Shown here: positions 1-5,363 of the stretch, piece after piece
Position numbering within the stretch: position 1 is the stretch's first letter
Layout: each line of letters starts with the position of its first letter
Translations under genes and position numbers: made by a program
Assembly: GCA_002313255.1 (NCBI GenBank)
Contig: DCBA01000059.1
Location: 17,101 to 23,841 of the forward strand
Direction of reading: 5' to 3'
DNA: 6,741 nucleotides
Origin: Gammaproteobacteria bacterium UBA1119
GTDB taxonomy: Bacteria; Pseudomonadota; Gammaproteobacteria; Pseudomonadales; Azotimanducaceae
The notes under the pieces: generated by a model
What the model saw: the letters and a program-made list of their open reading frames with translations, nothing else
Database searches by the model: none
Told to the model about the DNA's origin: nothing

Positions 1-41
1 AAACCTACTTAAATTGTAGAGGCTCTAGTTTATGAACGTGG
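1..41 (-). repeat. C-type hairpin repeat, copy 1 (cut by window start)
   Basis: First copy of the dispersed element, beginning with AAACCTAC at the window edge. It matches the 6198-6249 copy at 35 of 41 aligned positions. The inner dyads are kept (AAATT with AGTTT, AGA with TCT), but the outer CCTAC arm no longer has its GTAGG partner (GAACG at 34-38). Read on the minus strand it begins 8 nt after the stop codon of the VOC gene. The left end probably continues outside the window. Confidence 0.8.
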
Positions 42-49
42 AAGTAGCA

Positions 50-403
50 TTACCCTGCGGCCAGAACTGGTGGCGAAAAAAGGAGTTCATTCCCATCAAG
101 ATCTTGAACTTCGGTCACGGGCATACCCCAATGCCTGTTACTCCCAATCCTCTTGTTCTTGAGATCTTTCGCTAATGATTTTGCCTGTTCGTCGTCGAGA
201 GAAACGAACACTCTACCCGTACCTGCTCTAGCAGTATCTCTGTTCAAGATGATCTCAAGTCCATTTCGACTGACTTGAGCTACCAACAACTCGTCGTCTT
301 CTATATGCGTCCAATCTTCTTGGAATCCAAGCGTTTCGAGGTAAAACGCTACCGACATTTTGGTGTCGGTCACAAATAGCACGGGCCGTGTGTACCAATC
401 CAT
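50..403 (-). CDS. VOC (glyoxalase/bleomycin-resistance fold) family protein
   Basis: A 117-residue protein, the usual size of a single-domain vicinal-oxygen-chelate protein of the glyoxalase/bleomycin-resistance superfamily. The N-terminus (MDWYTRPVLFVTD, then SVAFYLETLGF) is the typical first beta-alpha unit, and the C-terminal VQDLDGNELLF (about 99-109) is the typical last strand, with Glu106 at the usual metal-ligand position. Members bind a divalent metal or a small molecule as dimers; the substrate cannot be read here. The frame stays open upstream to about 541, but that extension lies over the ankyrin gene and is basic and low-complexity, so the ATG at 403 is preferred. No strong Shine-Dalgarno is visible. 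It lies 23 nt downstream of the ankyrin gene on the same strand and may be cotranscribed with it. A C-type repeat follows 8 nt after the stop. Confidence 0.85.
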   Translation of the reverse strand: MDWYTRPVLFVTDTKMSVAFYLETLGFQEDWTHIEDDELLVAQVSRNGLEIILNRDTARAGTGRVFVSLDDEQAKSLAKDLKNKRIGSNRHWGMPVTEVQDLDGNELLFSPPVLAAG

Positions 404-426
404 GATCTTAATCCATAAGTGTTGAT

Positions 427-744
427 CTACTGCAAGGCGCCGTAAAGAAGACGACCGACCTGCTCGCGCCCGCGTTCGATTTTTTGGCGGTCGGCCGGAA
501 GCTTCAGCACGTCTTCGATGATGAAGCGGGTCAACTCCCAATCGAGCGCTAAGACTTGGAGGCTCGATGCCCCGCTGTCGTTGGTGGCGTTGACGTCGGC
601 GCCATGCTGCAGGAGTACCTTCACGGTCTTGGGATTCCCAAAAAATGCCGCCGTTATCAAGGGTGTTGCACCGTCACTCGCATTGCGGATGTCGACGAAG
701 GCTCCGTCCTTGAGCCAGTTATCGCTGCTGCTCGACTCGACCAT
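427..744 (-). CDS. Short ankyrin-repeat protein, probably 5'-truncated
   Basis: A 105-residue protein. One complete ankyrin repeat is clear (about 24-54: DGATPLITAAFFGN, then VKVLLQHGADVNATN). Before it is half a repeat (NWLKDGAFVDIRN), and after it a diverged C-terminal segment (LALDWELTRFIIEDVL, then KIERGREQVGRLL) of the kind that caps small bacterial ankyrin proteins. Such proteins normally have more repeat or a signal peptide at the N-terminus. Here that part is replaced by a short serine-rich stretch, ESSSSDN, so the gene looks 5'-shortened. Its start is only 17 nt from the C-type repeat at 762-813. ATG at 744 is chosen; AGGA (758-755 on the minus strand) lies 10 nt upstream. A TTG two codons earlier (750) is the alternative. 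Ankyrin proteins bind other proteins; the partner is unknown. Confidence 0.75.
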   Translation of the reverse strand: MVESSSSDNWLKDGAFVDIRNASDGATPLITAAFFGNPKTVKVLLQHGADVNATNDSGASSLQVLALDWELTRFIIEDVLKLPADRQKIERGREQVGRLLYGALQ

Positions 745-761
745 ATACAAAAAGTCCTATG

Positions 762-813
762 GTTCACATGCAAAACCTACTCAAATTGCAGACGCTCTAG
801 TTTATGTAGACGG
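762..813 (-). repeat. C-type hairpin repeat, copy 2
   Basis: A 52-bp copy matching the 6198-6249 copy at 48 of 52 positions. The imperfect palindrome runs 776-810: CCTAC with GTAGA, AAATT with AGTTT, and AGA-CGC-TCT at the tip. It starts 8 nt after the stop codon of the 39-aa minus-strand gene and ends 17 nt before the start of the short ankyrin gene, so it sits exactly at a gene boundary. On the minus strand the hairpin is followed by TTTT. Confidence 0.9.
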
Positions 814-821
814 ATGGTCGA

Positions 822-941
822 CTATTCGGACTTGGTGTCTTCACTTAGGACACCTTCCTTTTTCAGTCGGGATTCCAACAACAGAACTTTGCTTAAAGCT
901 GCTAAGCCAAAAATAAATCCAATTATGCCAAGTGCTTCCAA
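822..941 (-). CDS. Small single-pass membrane protein (39 aa)
   Basis: A short minus-strand frame beginning with TTG at 941 and ending TAG at 822-824. The product starts MEALGIIGFIFGLAALSKV and continues into a charged tail (LESRLKKEG, then LSEDTKSE). Residues 3-22 form one transmembrane helix, followed by a short amphipathic, possibly coiled-coil segment. The start is supported by a near-perfect Shine-Dalgarno, AAGGAG (954-949 on the minus strand), 7 nt before the TTG. Small proteins of this form, a LGIIGFIFG-like helix then a KL/EK-rich tail, are common in bacteria and have no known function. The gene lies alone between the R2 hairpin (976-1009) and a C-type repeat that begins 8 nt after its stop, like a single-gene cassette. 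The TTG start and small size keep this below certainty. Confidence 0.65.
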   Translation of the reverse strand: MEALGIIGFIFGLAALSKVLLLESRLKKEGVLSEDTKSE

Positions 942-975
942 CTAATTTCTCCTTACCACATTGATTTAGCTATCC

Positions 976-1009
976 AAACCTACGCCTCTCGCCGAGGCCT
1001 GTCGTGGGT
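976..1009 (-). repeat. R2-type hairpin repeat, copy 1
   Basis: It begins with the same AAACCTAC as the C repeats but carries a different core, a perfect GCCTC-TCGCC-GAGGC stem-loop at 984-998. An outer dyad pairs ACCTAC (978-983) with GTGGGT (1004-1009), allowing one wobble. The first 21 bases recur exactly at 6154-6174. On the minus strand it lies 36 nt after the esterase stop codon, and a perfect 10-bp palindrome, AGGCCGGCCT (1011-1020), adjoins it. It could act as a weak terminator for the esterase gene, though only TTT follows the outer arm. Confidence 0.8.
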
Positions 1010-1045
1010 AAGGCCGGCCTGAACCAGCGACAGCCACTTCTCGAG

Positions 1046-2110
1046 TTACAGTTTGGAAAAGAACTCCCAAATGAGTGTCGAGGCGTCGAGACCCGATTCG
1101 TCTTTTGTCTTTTTGGCACCCGTGTCGCCACCAGGCCAGACGTGGTCGTGCTTCTCGATTCTGTAGTAGTGAACCTCTGCACCACCGCTCTCTGGTCTGT
1201 AGCGTGTCAGGTTCGCGTTGTCGGTAACCTGTACGCTCTCTGTACTCACCGAATCATTGAGCCCCGCGAAGAACTCAACAATCTCTTGTGCACCTGGCAA
1301 GGTTTCACCAGTGTTCTTATCGACATTGCCTTCGATGGGAACCATTCCGTCATCGGCGCCGTGGATATGGATAATGGGTTTGGGCCCGTCTGGCGCACAA
1401 TTCCTGAACACATCGACGTCAATTAGCCCGGCCACGACACCCGCCGCCTTGAAAACATCTCCGGCCTGACACATGAGCGTGTAGCTCATGTAGCCCCCAT
1501 TGGAGAATCCGGCAACATAAGTTCTCTCCGGATTCAAGCTGAACTCCTCTTGCAGCGACCTGGCCAGTGCGGATAGGAACTCAACATCGCTCTGACCGTC
1601 GAACAGACGATCCGCATTTTCGGCATTCCATCGAGCCATACTCGTCGTCAGCATGCCGTTCTCGCAGACGATCTCCATACCATTGGCGGTAAAGCTCTCG
1701 CCATCCTCGCAGGCGTTGGCTTTCTCCCCCATCCAGCCCATATCGGCCTTCTTGCCCGTATCGTCCTTTTCGCCACCTGACTTCCCGTTGACATTGCCGA
1801 GGTGGATCAGCTTGAGATGAGACTGCGGATACAGCGCGAAAAACCCATGTTCCTCAGCCAACTGATTGAAGCCCGCCAGATAAGACCAGGTGCTGTTTGA
1901 TGTCATGCCGTGAAGGACCAAGACCAACGGGGCGTTGTGCGCCAGGTTCTTCGGCCGATACATTTTGTAGCTTCGTTCCATCCCATCGTGGACGAATACA
2001 TGATCCTCACCAACGGTCATCTCGACAGGTTCCTTTTCGTTGCAGCCACTTGCCATCATCAGAAATGGCACGAGCAAGAGCACCACGAGCACTCTAGTCA
2101 CCGAGATCAT
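1046..2110 (-). CDS. Secreted lipoprotein esterase, PHB depolymerase / LpqC-like (CE1-type alpha/beta hydrolase)
   Basis: A 354-residue lipoprotein hydrolase. Residues 1-22 are a lipoprotein signal peptide (hydrophobic VLVVLLLVPFLMM, lipobox ASGC) with lipidated Cys23, which places the enzyme on the outer face of a membrane. The mature part is an alpha/beta hydrolase of the polyhydroxybutyrate-depolymerase / feruloyl-esterase (LpqC) type. LVLVLHGMTSN (about 62-72) forms the oxyanion-hole region, AGFSNGG holds the nucleophile Ser203, HGADDGMVP (about 250-258) carries the likely acid Asp253 or 254, and HDHVWPGG carries the likely catalytic His323. Length and motif order are complete. An insert of about 50 residues (100-150) includes Cys134 and Cys149, a possible disulfide. 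The ester substrate cannot be told from sequence. An in-frame stop lies 18 nt upstream of the ATG, which fixes the start; the purine tract GAAAGGAA directly abuts it, unusually close for a Shine-Dalgarno. Confidence 0.92.
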   Translation of the reverse strand: MISVTRVLVVLLLVPFLMMASGCNEKEPVEMTVGEDHVFVHDGMERSYKMYRPKNLAHNAPLVLVLHGMTSNSTWSYLAGFNQLAEEHGFFALYPQSHLKLIHLGNVNGKSGGEKDDTGKKADMGWMGEKANACEDGESFTANGMEIVCENGMLTTSMARWNAENADRLFDGQSDVEFLSALARSLQEEFSLNPERTYVAGFSNGGYMSYTLMCQAGDVFKAAGVVAGLIDVDVFRNCAPDGPKPIIHIHGADDGMVPIEGNVDKNTGETLPGAQEIVEFFAGLNDSVSTESVQVTDNANLTRYRPESGGAEVHYYRIEKHDHVWPGGDTGAKKTKDESGLDASTLIWEFFSKL

Positions 2111-2241
2111 TTCCTTTCTATCCGTTCAATCCTGAGAAACGATGGACGACTCAAACCAGGGTGCCGAAAGCGAGTAGATGGCCAAGGCTACTCCGCGGAC
2201 TTCTGCATTAACACCGCCCGGCCGTACTCAGCCACGACCTG

Positions 2242-2748
2242 TCATACCTCTTGAGCTTGGTTCACATCCTGAGGGCAGAGCAGCAGCATCAGCACGCCCA
2301 CGAGAGCTGTAACGGTGAAAGCGTTTCCAAAGGCGACCTCGCTCACCACGTTCGACCACAACACTGTCCCCGTGGGTGTGACATAGACCGCGCTCCATTT
2401 CACCACACCGAATAGCATGAGCGTGTCGATGATTCGGGCGCCTAGGGTTGCGAATGCCCATACACCGATCCAGACATTTCCGCTCCGAAAGTCGGTACTC
2501 GTTCGGTTTGAAGACAACCAGCACTGCACCGCGAAAAACAGCCCCGCGAGAAAGCCCAGAATGTCCAGAACCCACGCCGGCACACCCCAGTTGAACCCGG
2601 TGACTACGCAGGTGACCACCACAGTGACCAGGTGCGTAACCACGAAACAGACCCCCAACAGAGCCGCCACGCCCATGCATCGGTGACCGACAGTCAGTGC
2701 CGGGGCCTGAAACAATCCGATGCTGGTAAAAAATCCGTTTAACGCCAT
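2242..2748 (-). CDS. Four-helix integral membrane protein of unknown function
   Basis: A 168-residue hydrophobic protein that I do not recognise. Four membrane segments are visible at about 26-49, 57-78, 92-115 and 138-158, with short polar loops (SSNRTSTDFRSGN and KWSAVYVTPTG). There is no catalytic motif. ATG at 2748 is used. A TTG three codons upstream (2757) is a serious alternative because GGAAAAAG lies at a better distance from it. A longer overlapping frame on the same strand (2228-2761) has an Arg/Gly/His-rich composition and is judged a shadow. The last codons (DVNQAQE then V and the stop) lie in sequence that recurs in the non-coding repeat at 6186-6207, so the C-terminal tail appears to be repeat-derived. 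A perfect palindrome, GTTTGCAAAC, lies 21 nt upstream of the ATG. Confidence 0.75.
   Translation of the reverse strand: MALNGFFTSIGLFQAPALTVGHRCMGVAALLGVCFVVTHLVTVVVTCVVTGFNWGVPAWVLDILGFLAGLFFAVQCWLSSNRTSTDFRSGNVWIGVWAFATLGARIIDTLMLFGVVKWSAVYVTPTGTVLWSNVVSEVAFGNAFTVTALVGVLMLLLCPQDVNQAQEV
2248..2269 (-). repeat. Repeat linker segment inside the 3' end of the membrane-protein gene
   Basis: These 22 bases are identical to 6186-6207, where they join the R2 and C hairpins of the composite element. A shorter part (GGTTCACAT) also precedes the C copy at 762-813. Just to the left, CCTGTC (2238-2243) matches bases in the R2 arm at 998-1003, so this may be the remnant of a composite element that lost both hairpins. 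It overlaps the last codons of the membrane-protein gene. Confidence 0.75.
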
Positions 2749-2769
2749 GGTTTTCAATCACTTTTTCCA

Positions 2770-2779
2770 GTTTGCAAAC
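2770..2779. promoter_or_regulatory. Perfect palindrome upstream of the membrane-protein gene
   Basis: GTTTGCAAAC is a perfect 10-bp palindrome centred in the leader of the minus-strand membrane-protein gene. Its position would suit a repressor or activator site, but no regulator is known and no convincing -10/-35 pair can be placed, so it may be chance. Confidence 0.25.
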
Positions 2780-2907
2780 ATTGATTCCAAACCAAGTGCT
2801 TCGAGCGGCAAGAACTCTTGTGATCGTACTCCTGATTTTTGGTATTTGGGGTTGAGAAACTTGCCAACTCTCTCAATACAAGGTTGACACGACTTACCTT
2901 TACGTTG

Positions 2908-2959
2908 ACTCACATCCAAAACCTACTCAAATTGCAGATGCTCTAGTTTTTGTAGGTGG
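2908..2959 (-). repeat. C-type hairpin repeat, copy 3
   Basis: A 52-bp copy matching the 6198-6249 copy at 45 of 52 positions. The palindrome runs 2922-2956, and the outer dyad extends to a perfect ACCTAC with GTAGGT (2921-2926 and 2952-2957). The AGA-TGC-TCT tip is retained. Unlike copies 1 and 2, no convincing minus-strand gene ends next to it. It lies between the divergent membrane-protein and ankyrin genes. Confidence 0.9.
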
Positions 2960-3101
2960 GTACTCTCCACTGGTCTCGTGCGTATGGGTCATTTGGGAGG
3001 AAAGAAAGTCGCTAAGAGAGGTGAATCAGATTAGCGATCCCCTTGTTTATGACAACACTGGATAATTTATTTTTCACTGCATCGATGAGTCGGAGAGTTC
3101 C

Positions 3102-3773
3102 ATGTTAAAGAAGATAATCAACGGCCGTACTGACCTTGTTTTTGAATTCGTTGCAAACGGTGAAAGCCCAGCCACAAAGGACTCCGATGGAGTCAGTTTA
3201 ATGCAGTGGTGTGCTTATTTCGGCGATGTAAGCGCACTCCGTTTCCTGCTTGCTGCCGGTGAACAATTGGAGTCGCTAGGTATCAACAATGACCTAAACG
3301 GAGCAAGCTTCCACGGCCACTGGCAACTCTGCCAATTCTTGATCGAAAACGGGGCGGATGCCTTATGTCCGTTACCGGAAACTGCCGAAACACCTTTGCA
3401 TAGTGCGATCTGTAGACCCAACAATCCTGCTTTGCGCCAAGTCGTAGAAGTCCTCGTGAAAAACGGTGCAAATCCCAACGCAAAAACTATTCCAGGCATC
3501 GAAACGGGCTCATTCATGCGAGATTGTCGAACGAAAGGTGAGACGCCTCTTCATCGGGCTGCAGCTTTTGCAGATGAAGACGTGATCGACATCCTCTGCG
3601 AGGACGGGGCCAGGCTCGATTTACCGGATGTCAACGGCGATACCGCCTTAACGTGGGCAAGTTGGTACGGGCGTCCGACGAATATATTAAGGAAGTTGTG
3701 TTTTGGGTCCCATCAGGTGCACCCCGAACGTAAATCGATGACTGAAGTTCTAGTCGGTAGACCGGTGTTCTGA
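3102..3773 (+). CDS. Ankyrin-repeat protein (223 aa), apparently complete
   Basis: A soluble cytoplasmic-type protein with no signal peptide, built almost entirely of ankyrin repeats. Units lie at about 1-28, 29-60, 65-90, 95-128, 146-175 and 178-205. Clear repeat signatures are GVSLMQWCAYFGDVSALRFL, NGADALC, AETPLHSAI, KGETPLHRAAAFADE and NGDTALTWASWY. It belongs to a recurring bacterial subtype marked by LNGASFHGHWQLCQFLIENG, a FMRDCRTKGETPLHRAA block and a C-terminal HPERKSM-like tail, so the protein looks full length. Its molecular partner is unknown. The ATG at 3102 is well supported by GGAG at 3092-3095, 6 nt upstream. It is one of only two convincing plus-strand genes, runs opposite to the repeat orientation, and converges on the minus-strand ankyrin frame. 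Confidence 0.9.
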   Translation: MLKKIINGRTDLVFEFVANGESPATKDSDGVSLMQWCAYFGDVSALRFLLAAGEQLESLGINNDLNGASFHGHWQLCQFLIENGADALCPLPETAETPLHSAICRPNNPALRQVVEVLVKNGANPNAKTIPGIETGSFMRDCRTKGETPLHRAAAFADEDVIDILCEDGARLDLPDVNGDTALTWASWYGRPTNILRKLCFGSHQVHPERKSMTEVLVGRPVF

Positions 3774-3824
3774 CGATCAACTCGGTCTTCGGAACCCACT
3801 TATTTGGTTAGATCCACTAGTCGG

Positions 3825-3855
3825 TTCAATCCGATGAAAAAAACATCAGATCGAA
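3825..3855 (-). other. Stem-loop between convergent ankyrin genes
   Basis: The arms TTCAATCCGATG (3825-3836) and CATCAGATCGAA (3844-3855) flank a run of seven A. On the plus strand the 12-position stem has two A-C/C-A mismatches. On the minus-strand RNA both become G-U wobbles, giving a continuous 12-bp stem with a U7 loop, 19 nt after the end of the minus-strand ankyrin frame. No U-tract follows the stem, so it is not a classical intrinsic terminator; it may protect or process the 3' end. Confidence 0.45.
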
Positions 3856-3874
3856 TTAAACATTCCCCGCTCTC

Positions 3875-4216
3875 TTAATGGGTCAATATATTTACCGTGC
3901 TGGAATGGCCCTTTCGTAGCGCAAGGTCACGCGGCGATCGTCCTTTGTCATCAACAAGCGCTGAATCTGCACCCGCCTGCAACAACATCGCGACAACTTC
4001 ATCAAACCCCGCGTTTGCCGCGTAATGGAGAGCAGTGCGTTTGTGCGGACCAATCCCGTCTACAACCGCCCCGCATTCCAACAGCAATTCGACCTTGTCT
4101 GGGTGCGAACCTTTATCACCTCGGGCAGCGTATGCAAGCGGGTGAAGGCCGTGGTAAGGGCGTTGGTTGGCGGACAGGCCATGGTTGGCAAGAAGTCTCC
4201 TCAGGTTTTTGACCAA
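3875..4216 (-). CDS. Ankyrin-repeat protein, probably 5'-truncated, overlapping the dioxygenase homologue
   Basis: A 113-codon frame with clear ankyrin repeats: GLHPLAYAARGDKG then VELLLECGAVVDG (about 23-54), RTALHYAANAGFDEVVAMLL with AGADSALVD (59-90), and a closing KGRSPRDLALRKGHSS unit. The N-terminal half-repeat (VKNLRRLLANHGLSAN) begins abruptly. The only usable start is TTG at 4216, which lies inside the 3' end of the upstream dioxygenase-like gene (16-nt overlap) and has no Shine-Dalgarno. Nine more codons, including NVEL, stay open before an in-frame TAA. Translation may depend on coupling to the upstream gene, or on -1 slippage at the A5 run just before that gene's stop. A decayed 3' gene fragment is the alternative. 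The repeats are well preserved, so the coding identity is firmer than its expression. Confidence 0.65.
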   Translation of the reverse strand: MVKNLRRLLANHGLSANQRPYHGLHPLAYAARGDKGSHPDKVELLLECGAVVDGIGPHKRTALHYAANAGFDEVVAMLLQAGADSALVDDKGRSPRDLALRKGHSSTVNILTH

Positions 4217-5217
4217 TTCGACATTCGTATGAATTTGGATAAGTTATCGATAGAGCCGATAGCACCCTCCGCCGTATCCAGGCCATCTTCCTTCCCAAGC
4301 AACACCCGCAGGGCGAAAGGTTTTCCTTTGGACCAGTCAGAGTCGAGATAGTCGTACGATTCCTGGGGACGCAAAGCCAGCCGGCAGTACGTGATGTAGA
4401 GCAGCACCTGCTCCCCCTCGAGGGTGCGCGGCCAGCGACTGTGCCACAACGACCCATCGAAGAACGTGGCAGAACCCGCTGCACACTTGACAGCTTCGGC
4501 GTCCTTTTGGGCCGTGATCTCGTCGGGAGAAGGCGGGCGCCGATGGTGTTGAGAACCAGGAACAACCTTGATGGCGCCAGCCTCCTTAGTTTGCTCATCA
4601 CATGCCCAGCAAAAAGTAACCATCTGGTTGTGCTCAGCAAATGGCGCGGGTAATCGGTTTTGCGTGACATGTAAATCGGCAACGGGAGGATTTTGCTTGA
4701 TCACACAGCCGACCAGCCGTGACAGTAACGCCCCTTTCCCACACATGACCTCTGCTAGGGCAAGGATTTTGGGATTGAGTACCACCTCTTCAAATATCGG
4801 ATCCTTGTCGAGCAGCATGTTTGCTCGACCATCGGGTTGCGCACTAGCGATTCGCCGGACCGTCTCGCGCAGTTGGTCTGTGAAATCCATGGGTGCGAGG
4901 TCTTGGATGTGACCAAAACCATTTTTGCTGACATTCTGAACGGCTTGCTCTAGTCCGAGTTTTCGTACCCGAATTGCCAGTCTTGTTGACAGATTAAAAG
5001 GTTGTTGCGTCTCATGAGTCCGCGTGGGGATGCCTAAACGCTCGCGCAGTTGCTGCACTGACTTCGCGCGAATAGGTGGCAGAAGATTCGCGAATTTAGG
5101 CAGGTTGCGCATGACCCCCCGAGCCAGGCTGAGACGACTGCCTCGCATACCTGATGAGGGCTTGGCCTGCGTGTCAGCAGCTGTGTCCGGATCGGAACCA
5201 ACTGAGTTGGTCGGCAT
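4201..5217 (-). CDS. Phytanoyl-CoA dioxygenase (PhyH) family homologue with a degenerate active site
   Basis: A 338-residue member of the PhyH branch of Fe(II)/2-oxoglutarate dioxygenases, clearly paralogous to the plus-strand gene at 5364. Shared blocks include NMLLDKDPIFEEVVLNPK, NQMVTFCWACDE and the GSLWH region. Two key residues are changed. The iron motif HxD reads His183-Val-Thr185, and the residue 11 after the distal His259, an Arg that binds 2-oxoglutarate in the family, is Gln270. Normal iron-dependent catalysis is therefore doubtful. It has an N-terminal extension of about 70 residues, basic around RGSRLSLARGVMRN, and about 30 extra C-terminal residues after the LLGK where its paralogue stops. 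ATG at 5217 is chosen because GAGGG lies 5 nt upstream; a GTG at 5223 overlaps that site. It is divergent from its paralogue across 146 bp. Confidence 0.85.
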   Translation of the reverse strand: MPTNSVGSDPDTAADTQAKPSSGMRGSRLSLARGVMRNLPKFANLLPPIRAKSVQQLRERLGIPTRTHETQQPFNLSTRLAIRVRKLGLEQAVQNVSKNGFGHIQDLAPMDFTDQLRETVRRIASAQPDGRANMLLDKDPIFEEVVLNPKILALAEVMCGKGALLSRLVGCVIKQNPPVADLHVTQNRLPAPFAEHNQMVTFCWACDEQTKEAGAIKVVPGSQHHRRPPSPDEITAQKDAEAVKCAAGSATFFDGSLWHSRWPRTLEGEQVLLYITYCRLALRPQESYDYLDSDWSKGKPFALRVLLGKEDGLDTAEGAIGSIDNLSKFIRMSNWSKT

Positions 5218-5363
5218 TTGCACCCTCTGTGCACCCTAGTTTTGATACAGTAAACTGCAACTACCGAAATGGATAGTAATTCACCTGGATGACCTACGCT
5301 GCATCAAGGTTGATTAGCTGGAGCGCGAGTCTATCCCAGGCAAAGTTTCGCCGAGGAAGATGA
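5218..5363. promoter_or_regulatory. Divergent intergenic region between the two PhyH paralogues
   Basis: These 146 bp must carry the initiation signals for both divergent dioxygenase-family genes. The Shine-Dalgarno sites are clear at each end: GAGGG (5227-5223) for the minus-strand gene and GAGGAA (5353-5358) for the plus-strand gene. No strong sigma-70 promoter pair could be placed on either strand, and no obvious operator dyad is seen. Shared regulation is inferred from layout only. Confidence 0.4.

Larger units (their letters stand above)
2758..3101. other. 344-bp intergenic region between divergent genes, holding C repeat copy 3
   Basis: This gap separates the minus-strand membrane protein from the plus-strand ankyrin gene. 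It holds the GTTTGCAAAC palindrome, a 6-bp inverted repeat (TTGAGA 2852-2857 and TCTCAA 2871-2876) and the C repeat. The 140 bp between the repeat and the ankyrin start contain only very short frames (16 and 21 codons) without good initiation signals. I see no further gene. Confidence 0.6.

Noticed and set aside
518..945. Plus-strand frames of about 130 codons over the short ankyrin gene and the C repeat
   Set aside because: They are antisense to the ankyrin gene, run through the repeat and show no domain pattern. The minus-strand genes explain the same DNA better.
1004..1469. Plus-strand frames antisense to the esterase gene
   Set aside because: The esterase frame has a full signal peptide and catalytic motifs across 354 codons; the antisense frames have none.
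2228..2761. Alternative 177-codon minus-strand frame overlapping the membrane protein
   Set aside because: Its product is rich in Arg, Gly and His with no hydrophobic periodicity, as expected for a shifted shadow of a membrane-protein gene.
2884..2910. TTGACA and TTGACT hexamers as promoter -35 boxes upstream of the plus-strand ankyrin gene
   Set aside because: No acceptable -10 hexamer follows at 16-18 nt for either one.
2960..3101. Small genes between the C repeat and the ankyrin gene (16-codon plus-strand and 21-codon minus-strand frames)
   Set aside because: Very short, with no convincing initiation signal or recognisable protein character.
4116..4682. 188-codon minus-strand frame within the PhyH-like gene
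   Set aside because: It lies wholly over conserved PhyH and ankyrin coding sequence in another frame, and its composition is Arg/Ser/Pro-rich without motifs.
4201..5217. Fe(II)/2-oxoglutarate halogenase, based on the lost Asp of HxD
   Set aside because: Known halogenases have Ala or Gly at this position and keep the 2-oxoglutarate-binding Arg; here it is Thr, and the Arg is also replaced.
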